Source: Haematococcus lacustris (Eukaryota > Chlorophyta > Chlorophyceae > Chlamydomonadales > Haematococcaceae). From it: a stretch of 64,000 bases of DNA. The notes beneath the pieces were generated by a model. That model was not told the DNA's origin. It ran no database searches and saw only the letters and a program-made list of their open reading frames with translations. The position numbers and the translations under genes were made by a program. The stretch spans positions 2,008,322 through 2,072,321 of the forward strand of contig JASKMD010000013.1 of NCBI GenBank assembly GCA_030144725.1, given 5' to 3'. This document shows, one piece after another, positions 53,801 to 61,081 of the stretch (its first letter is position 1; every line of letters begins with the position of its first letter).

Positions 53801-54745
53801 ATGATTTCAGTACGCGCCGCTGCGGCGGACGTGGAGACTCTGATGGGGCACAACTATTCGAAGTGGAGTTGGGAGTGCAAGAACGCACTCGCCCTCGCCG
53901 GCCTGCTGGACGCAGTGATCGTGGCACCGGTGCTTGCGGGCACCACTCCCACAGTGCTTGCGGGCACCCGAGCGTCAGTGCCTGCGGGCACTACTCCTTC
54001 AGTGCCCGAGGGCACTGATCAGGCAGAAGCCGGCTCCTCTGCTCCAGCGCGCCCGCGGGCCGCAACCCCCGCAGCCACTCCTGCTCCCTTGCTGGCTGCG
54101 CCAGCAACTGTGGACCGCGGCCAGGACCTGCGGGCCCACGCCTTCATCTGCCTGACGGTGGACGCCACTCGCTACCGGTCAGTGTGCGAGGCGAACCCTA
54201 CGGCCCGAGGGCTGTGGGATGCCCTGGCAGGCCTGCACGCGCAGCGGGCCTTGGCCAGCAGGGGGGTGCTGCTAGAGCAAGTCACTCGCCTCAGTATGCT
54301 GCCGGGGCAGTCAGTCACAGAGTATTGGGCTCATGCAGAGCAACTGCATGCAGAAGCAAACCCAGCCGGCAGCCCACCCACCGTCGACACCCTCTATTTA
54401 CGCGCTGCGTGGCCGGCAGCCAGAGTTTGATCCCAGTCTCCAACCCTATGCTCACCCAACGCGATGCAGCTGTCACCTTTGCTCTCTGCGCTGCCAGCAC
54501 TGCTGATGCACGAGCAGGTGCTGCAGCACCGGCAGTCAGCTGCGGGAGGCGTCGCCCTCCTAGCACACGGTGGGCCGGGGTGCAGGGTGTGGCAGCCGGG
54601 GTGCAGGGGTGCAGGGGGTGCAGGGGGTGCAGGGGGTGCCAGGGTGCGGGGCAGCGGGCGGGGTAGGCACAACTCAGCCAATAGGGAGGGCAGGGAGTGC
54701 TACAACTGCTGGTGAGCTGGGGCACTACAAGTCAGAGTGCCCCAG
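53801..54745 (+). pseudogene. Copia gag, frameshifted
   Basis: Starts at the ATG at 53,801. Gag-like segments are NYSKWSWECKNALALAGLLD near residue 25 and RGLWDALAGLHAQRALASRG near 138. The frame stops at 54,428. The CCHC zinc knuckle follows near 54,696-54,740 as CYNC in one frame and GELGHYKSEC in the next, so a one-base insertion splits it. A GTGCAGGG repeat at 54,590-54,650 lies between. Confidence 0.85.
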
Positions 54746-54894
54746 ACCACCGTGGGACAGGGGGGCCGCAGCAGCAGGCCCCAGCCGTGGCCGCTCAGTG
54801 GCTCACAGGCCACCCACACCGGCAGTGCGTGGCAGCAGCCCAGGCAGGCACTCTGCTCACCTGGCTGTTAGCAGCAGCAATACCCCACCCACCA

Positions 54895-55590
54895 TGTCCT
54901 TTGCAGCAATAGATGTAGCTGCAGCTGCTGCGGGCACTGCAGCCACAGCCACACCGCTGCGCACACAGTGGCTGCTAGACTCAGGCTGCAGCCGACACCT
55001 CACTTGCAACCTAGACCTGCTGCATGATTACCAGCCGACACAGCCCCCCCATGCCATAGAGGTAGCCAACGGGGCACAGATGACAGCATGGGGAGAGGGC
55101 AGTGTCAGGTTCAGCACAGCCGCTGGGGAGGTTGTGCTGCTGCGGGTGCTGTATGTGCCCGATGCTTCAACCAACCTGCTGTCTATGGGGAAGGCGCTCA
55201 GGGGTGGGATAGTCCCTCGCTTTAGGAGTGGGGGGTGCGATCTCTCCCCACCCGGCACAGCAGGCAGACCTCTCCTCACAGCCTCCTTGTGCGGTGGGCT
55301 AGACCTGCTGGTGCTGGATCAGCAGCCCTTCCCTGCTCCAACCTCCCACAGCATGTGCATGACAGTGTGCGCAGAGCAGAGCGCTGCGCTGTGCCACCAG
55401 CCACAGCAGCCAGACAAGGTAGCTAAGGGAATCTTAGTGGGTTGTGAGCTGGGCTGCCGCAGCTACAGGGTGCAGGGCAAGATCAGCAAAAACGTGGTAA
55501 CGGATGGGGAAGTGGAGCTGCGCCGCTCAGCACCAGTGGTAGTTGAGAAAGAAAGAAAGAAAGAACTACTCTCCCCGGAGGGAGCGTGAC
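54895..55590 (+). pseudogene. Copia protease and integrase tail, fused by deletion
   Basis: The aspartic protease motif is WLLDSGCSRHLTCN (near 54,970), followed by VLYVPDASTNLLSMGKAL, typical of Copia protease and its linker. It then jumps to KGILVGCELGCRSYRVQGKI (near 55,425), the tail of integrase. The HHCC zinc finger and the DDE core are deleted. The frame ends at a stop inside the SINE insertion at 55,587. Confidence 0.85.
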
Positions 55591-55758
55591 TGGACTTCTT
55601 TATTTGCTCCGTTGACAAGTTGGCCGCCCTAGCCCGGAGGGGGACATACCCCTTTTCGCATTGGGAACAATTCCGTCGTTGTGGTTTGATCTTGCGACCT
55701 CTCAGTTGTTAGCCGATGCCGTTTACCAACTGAGCCACTAACCGCACGACGGGGCGGG
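55548..55758 (-). mobile_element. tRNA-like SINE inserted in the Copia element
   Basis: A 211-bp insertion is flanked by a perfect 12-bp duplication, GTGGTAGTTGAG (55,536-55,547 and 55,759-55,770). On the minus strand it begins near GCGGTTAGTGGCTCAGTTGG, a good A box, followed about 40 nt later by a B-box-like AGATCAAACCAC. It ends in a TTCT tetranucleotide tail (AAAGAAAGAAAGAAAG on the plus strand). This is the form of a tRNA-derived SINE, normally copied by LINE machinery. It interrupts the Copia reading frame (PVVVE continues as DESEQQA after the duplication). Confidence 0.75.
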
Positions 55759-56715
55759 GTGGTAGTTGAGGATGAGTCAGAGCAGCAGGCAGCACCAGCG
55801 GTGGCTGCGCCCACTAAAGTGAGCACAGCCAGTGAGGGAACAGGTGCAGCTGACAGGATAGCTGGCAAGGGTGCCGTCCCTTCTAGCAACCCTACAGCCA
55901 GTAGCATTGCGGCCAGCCCGGTAGCCGGCAAGGGTGCCGTTCCCCCGGGCAGTACAGCACCTGCCGGGCCCAGGGGCGGTGAGCCAGTCACGAGCTCCTA
56001 CAGCCCTGGCATTATACCGCCGGTCAGGTCCAAGGACACAGTCAGGCTGCTGGCCAGTGGGGCCAGTGGGGGCAGTGGGGGCAGTGGGGGCAGTGGGGGC
56101 AGTGGGGGCAGTGGGGGCAGTGGGGACAGTGGGGGCAATGGAGCCAGTGGTGGCAGCCATGCAATTGACCCGCAGTCATACCGGGAGCCCATGGACCGCC
56201 CTGACCCGCCCTGACCGCCCATGCAACAACCCACCTTGCAGCACCATCAGGCAGCTACTAGCCTGCTGCGCTACCTCAAGCGCACAGCAGCCTGGGGCCT
56301 GGTGTACAGCAGCAGCGGCAGCTCACAGCTGCAAGGCTATGCCGACGCCGACTATGCTGGCGACCCTGACAGCATGCGCAGCACCAGCGGCACAGTCTTT
56401 GTGCTCAACGGCGCAGCAGTCAGCTGGCGCAGCCAGCTGCAAACCACAGTGGCAGCCTCTACCACAGAGGCTTAGACCCAGGCTGCAGCCGCAGCCACCA
56501 AGGAGGCACTGTTTCTGCGCAAGGTGCTGCACCACCTGGGTGCTAGCTGTGACCCCATCCCCATCTTCTGTGACAACCAGGGGGCTGTGGCCCTCATCAA
56601 GAATCCGGTGGAGTCCAGCCGCAGCAGGCACATTGCTGTGGCTCACCACCTGGCCCGGGAGCGCCAGGCACGAGGGGAGGTAGTCTTCACACACTGCCCC
56701 TCTACAGATGGTAGC
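55759..56715 (+). pseudogene. Copia linker and RNase H, reverse transcriptase deleted
   Basis: 55,759-56,214 continues the integrase-RT linker (DESEQQAAPAVAAPTKV), then a Gly-Ser-Gly repeat. RT is absent: the text passes from YREPMDRPDPP straight to TLQHHQAATSLLRYLKRTA and the RNase H domain (YADADYAGDPDSMRSTSG, CDNQGAVALIKNP). A TAG at 56,473 replaces a sense codon after ASTTEA. Confidence 0.85.
56059..56140. repeat. 9-bp repeat coding Gly-Ser-Gly
   Basis: About eight GGGGGCAGT units in the Copia linker. Confidence 0.9.
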
Positions 56716-57183
56716 TGATGCTCTAACAAAGCCATTGTCAGCCCAGCTGCTTCATGGCTGTGTCCGTGGCATGGGGGTCAGCTAGAGCATGGCATGGGGG
56801 TCAGCTATAGCATGGGGTCTCCACACATAGGCTGCAGCAAGTGACATGGCATGTGTGATGCAACGATAGTCTCCTGAGTTGCTGGCAGAACCTGCCAGCA
56901 TAGCACCTGTCTGACATCTGAGCATGACTGCATGCACATGTACATTAGAGCACATGTACATTAGAGCACAATCATAGCATCTACACAAACACGCATGTTG
57001 CATAGACATGTTTCGTAGCCAAGCTGCTGGCAGAACCTGCTAGCATTGCATGTGCCTGCATTGCATTTACATTTGAGCATGACTGCATGCACATGTACAT
57101 TAGAACACATAGCATGTACACAGACACGCATGGATATGTTTCTTAAACTTAACACTGGTTGCAATGGCTTTCCTGAGTGGGGG
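56716..57183. other. Copia 3' untranslated region with imperfect repeats
   Basis: About 100-bp imperfect direct repeats containing GCTGGCAGAACCTGC, GCATGACTGCATGCACATGT and ACATTAGA (56,880-57,120). It ends in the purine tract GAGTGGGGG next to the 3' LTR. Confidence 0.7.
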
Positions 57184-57427
57184 TGTTAGAGAATACAGTC
57201 AAGCCATTGAGGCGACTCTTCGTCACCGGGTAGTGTGTGTTTGTGTGACCGGTAGGACTTAAGCAGACTCCTGCGTGAGGCACGACGGCACGGTCGTGCC
57301 CTCGCGCAGGTATGGTGTTATTCCGCATTGCTATGCACATAGTTACAGCCTTCCTAGTCGCTCATCATGTGCATATAATTGTTCTTCTCTTTACACTTGT
57401 AACAAGGCACGGTCGTGCCCTCGCGCA
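57184..57427 (+). repeat. 3' LTR of the Copia element
   Basis: Reads the same as 53,499-53,742 throughout; followed by the second GCGGG target duplication. Confidence 0.95.
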
Positions 57428-57432
57428 GCGGG

Positions 57433-57922
57433 CACATGTGGCAGTACGCGAGCAAAGACTCCAATGTCGTGCGCTGATGGTCAGATGACGCGCATTGATT
57501 TGCAGCTACCAATGTGCCAAACGCTATCGAAAACGATGCAGTATTTAGAGAGTACTTGCATGCATATTACCAACCCCATGTTGGGGGCGCCTGAGTGCAA
57601 GGCACTATGTAACAGTTGTGTTTTAAGGTCGGAATGCATGTTTGGCTGTGGCATAAGTGCCGCCAAGCATGCTGAGTTGTGCGGCTATTGTGTCCACGTA
57701 GAGCGAGTGTATACGTACTCATCGACAGCCTCGGAGTCCTGTAGTGGTAATACAGTGAACTTGCATCGTGACGACGTCGTAAAGAACTAAATCATGAAGA
57801 GGATAAAAGTTATTGCAAACCATGAAGTCTCTAAAATGTTGAGTGTCAGGATTACTACACACTACGAGTTGGGGAAGTGATGGTGGCCTGCAGTGATTGT
57901 ACTAGGAGGTGGTGGTGGCTGT
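57433..57922. other. hAT interior 3' of the Copia element
   Basis: A Cys-rich plus-strand frame ends at 57,790 (ECKALCNSCVLRSECMFGCG). It has no start of its own (its frame begins inside the LTR) and no family is recognised. The rest has no gene. Confidence 0.35.
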
Positions 57923-59253
57923 CTACTCGCCCATGCGCGCGAGGAGCTGAGCCTCAGTGTTGTGGCGAGCACCCAACCCAGCGTTGGCCTTGATGTAGAT
58001 GAGCATCTTGGCGCGCTCTAGGGTGAGCCTGGTGCGGGCGGATGTGAACAACCTGCCCCATGCTGACCAATTGCGCTCTGATGCAGCCGAGGTGGCATGC
58101 ACACCCAAGAGCCTGCTGGCTGCAACAGCCAGATTGGGGAAGCCGCGGGGGCCTGCCTTGCCCCAAAAGGCTCGCCGCATGCTGATTGGCTCCACGGCCA
58201 CCCTGCCAGCTGCATCTGGTGGCTTGGGGGCAAGCAGAGCTGCGAACCTCTCCAGCTCGCTGTCCCCCCAACCACCAAGCTGCAGCACATCTACCTCCCG
58301 CTGCACTGCTTGTTTGACCTGGCTGTCAGTGAGGTCTGGTCGCAAATGCTTGCTGAGGCGCGCCACCGTGGTGATGGCGTCCTCCTTCTCCTGTGGTGAC
58401 AGCAACCCAAAAGGGGGCTGGGGAGATGCGTTGAGATTGTCCTTGGGCGGGGCAAAGTTCACGCCGTCTAGCACGTAGGCGGCTGGCATGACCGGCCAGT
58501 AACCCTTGGCCAGCCGCTCCCGCAACAAGTCTAGCACGCCCAGTGTCCACTGCGGATTGTCACGCGACACCTCAAGCACCCACTCCTCCGCATCCTGCAC
58601 AGCATGGGCAGGGTGATTTGTACAAGTGCAGGCGGGGCTAAGCATGGCCTGTGTGTGCGGCTGCAGGCCGGGCGGAGCATGCTTGCCAATTGTACATGTT
58701 GTGCGCATGCTGGCTGTGACGGATGTGCAGCTATGCATGCATCACCTTCAACAAGTTGCGCCAGATGGGATGCTTGTAGGCAAGCTCCCTTTGCATGCCT
58801 CACACATATGCATACCTTAGCAAACGGGATTTCTGCATCGATAAACCACATATGAATCCTTCGCCAAAACTCAGTCATGATGTTAGCAGGCATGCGCTGG
58901 GCTGGGTTCCAACACGCAGTTATGCGCTCAAAGGGCATGTCATTAGATGCAACATCAGCATCTGTAGCGTCTTGTCCTGAGCGGGGCCGCTTGTTGCACT
59001 GGTGCCTCTTTGCGTCACTCAGGTTGCCACAGGAGAGGGCCACTTTGCAGTCATTGCACACCGCCTTGATCTTGCCCCCAACAACCTCGATGCTGTACTT
59101 TTGCGCATGCACGCTGTTGGCGTGCGCCTGGACAATTTCCTCGAGCGTCAGGAGTTTCTTGTTGTATCGCGCGGTGAGTTGGGGGGGCTGAGGCGGGAGA
59201 GGGGCATCGGGCTCTATTTTGCGATTCAGACGCTGCTGGGCATGTCCGGGCAT
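57923..59253 (-). pseudogene. hAT transposase with zinc finger and hATC but no catalytic core
   Basis: Exon 1 runs 59253-58816 from an ATG (MPGHAQQRLNRKIEPDAP) and exon 2 is 58594-57923. The GT-AG intron is in phase 0, giving 369 residues. The N terminus has a BED-like finger (CNDCKVALSCGNLSDAKRHQC order), then FERITACWNPAQRMPANIM. Exon 2 has WVLEVSRDNPQW, a segment YWPVMPAAYVLDG, and a C-terminal hATC block (FPNLAVAASRLLGVHATSAA, SERNWSAWGRLFTSARTRL). The RNase H region with the DDE residues is absent between the two exons. Either a deletion removed it or the protein is a DNA-binding/dimerisation derivative that could repress or assist transposition. Confidence 0.75.
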
Positions 59254-59462
59254 GTCTATGCAAACCAACTTTAACCGCCACCCCAGCCAGGCCAGCATAT
59301 CATTCGCTGAGCGGCGCCACAACGTCCACACAGGTGCCTTAAGCAGGTGCGCTATTCAAAAGGCTCATCTCGAGTCCATCTCGACCGTCTAGTCGAGTCG
59401 AGTCAGAACTCGACTCGAAATTTCGAGTCGAGACGTCTCGTCGAGTCGAGTTGCGCTCCTTA

Positions 59463-60876
59463 CAGGGTAGCCACAGGTCCACATTTCGGCATGTCTTGGA
59501 TAGATATTCCGACATGAGTGTTTCAGTAGCAGCTTCTGCTGCTGGTCACCCCCGCCATTGGCCCCGCAATTCACTTTTTGGCACCGTCTTTGATCCGCTG
59601 CATGTAATTCTTCCACCGTTGGGCTCTACATCTCACAACGGTGTCGCTAGCAGGGTAGGCCTTCTTTTGTCGATTGTACTGCATTGTCTCGACGACTTGA
59701 TTAGCTTCGCAATGGCAATCTCCATCTGTTTATATGCGTGTCGTAATAGGAGAGGTGGATTGGTGGCCGGAGGCATTTCCGTGCCGAGGAGCCTTTGCTG
59801 CCGTTGGACTGGGCAACTCGCGATGCATCTCAGGTAAGCACGGGGTGCTGTTTCTTAGTGCGTTGTGCATACGATGTCAACACATGCAACCAAATCTGCT
59901 GACCTCCACAGGTGCTTCGCTGATTTGAGGATCAACACCAAACCCACACCAGCCCAAGGGCTCCCAAGCAGCATTGCAGCAAGGCTATCAGACCTTGAAA
60001 ACATGTAATTCTTCCACCGTTGAGGAAGAAGGTTGAGGCACCACGGCACATGTAACACTGAAAGCCAGAGCCATCCCGAGCCATACCGACAACATAGTGC
60101 CAAGTGATGATGTTGTGCTGCCATGATGCAGCTTATATTTGCTTAGAGTCATGCAAATACGTAAATGAGGTAAGGGGTGCCAGATGGCTGACTTGCGCGC
60201 ATAATTGCAAATTATATGCTCCATGCACTGACATGCAAGCAGGCGTACTGCACTTGTGCCGTTGGCTTACGGCGTGCTTAGAAGGATTGCCAGCCTCGCC
60301 TTATGATGTGCGTGAGTCTTTTAGGAGCGGAAGGCACAGGTCAGGTTTGGGTGGGCGCCGATCTGAGCTAGTGTTTTGCGGACGGTGGGTGCCGCATACG
60401 CCTGTTACACCCGACTGCGTCAAAACTTTGTCGCGAGCTACACGGAGATTTGCGCCCCAGACCGTCTCACATTTGCGGGGCCAATGGCGGGGGTGACCTG
60501 CTGCCCAGCATCCCCACCTTTGTGCTGCCTGCACCTGCAACCTTGTTATAGCAGGCTTAAGCAGCAACAATGTTCAGCTGCTGCTACTGCTTGGCAGCCA
60601 GGCTTGTGAACATTGCAGTATTCCATGAAAACTTGCACTGAAATCTTTCACGTGCAAGAAATGAAACTTTCAATGCAAGACGTGAAATTCCGGTAGTGGC
60701 AGCCCCAACTCCTTGCTGCCTGCATCTGCTGGGTGCTATTACATGCTCCCAGCAGGCTGAACCAGTAGTAACTGCAGCATCTATTGCCTAACAGCCCCAG
60801 CTTTGTCTTGTTCGACCGAGCGCCACACGTCATACTTTCGCGGGGGTTCAACATCCCGTTCGGGCTCCACCTATAA
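59463..60876. other. copy-B-specific insertion of about 1.35 kb, origin unknown
   Basis: Relative to copy A (30,324-30,390), extra DNA lies at about 59,523-60,876. It contains a perfect 26-nt inverted repeat (59,544-59,569 and 60,473-60,498), a 21-nt direct repeat CATGTAATTCTTCCACCGTTG (about 59,602 and 60,003) and short frames such as VDWWPEAFPCRGAFAAVGLG. No transposase is recognised. Confidence 0.5.
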
Positions 60877-61081
60877 GGTGATTCTGAGTAGGTCGCTCCC
60901 TTTTCATAACTTTCCATTCACACTTCCAATAGCACTTCCAATAGCACAAACAAAGCATGGCAAGCGCCTCCTGCATATGCCACGATTGATTCCGTTGCTT
61001 GACTACACATCACATGTAACTCTGCGCGACCTCTGGTCCTTCGAGCCCACCATCGGACATTAACCGCATTCTCTTCGCATC

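Larger units (their letters stand above)
53499..57427 (+). mobile_element. Copia-type LTR retrotransposon, internally deleted
   Basis: LTRs of 244 bp at 53,499-53,742 and 57,184-57,427, beginning TG and ending CA. I see no difference between them, so insertion was recent. The 5-bp target duplication is GCGGG. A primer-binding site lies directly after the 5' LTR, and a polypurine GAGTGGGGG directly before the 3' LTR. The order is gag, protease, integrase C-terminal tail, then RNase H, as in Ty1/Copia; the integrase core and reverse transcriptase are missing. The element is therefore non-autonomous, though it kept everything needed to be copied in trans. Confidence 0.95.
49533..59462 (-). mobile_element. 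9.93-kb hAT-superfamily transposon carrying nested elements
   Basis: The left end TAGGGAGCGCAA and the right end TTGCGCTCCTTA are inverted (one mismatch in 12) and fit the hAT terminal pattern. Flanks are CAGCGTAG (49,525-49,532) and CAGGGTAG (59,463-59,470), an 8-bp target duplication with one mismatch, as expected for hAT. Both ends have subterminal TCGAGATCTCGACGAG-like palindromes. The transposase remnant (minus strand) lies next to the right end. Without the Crypton-like gene (about 2.7 kb) and the Copia element (3.9 kb), the hAT proper is about 3.3 kb. It is absent from copy A. Confidence 0.85.

Noticed and set aside
55640..55745. A functional tRNA gene on the minus strand
   Set aside because: A box is good, but the anticodon stem and acceptor stem do not pair well and a target duplication surrounds it; a SINE is the better reading.
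57275..57790. 171-codon plus-strand frame with Cys-rich end as a gene
   Set aside because: Its first third is the Copia 3' LTR, so the start is accidental; the remaining Cys-rich part has no start, domain or continuation across the insertion site.
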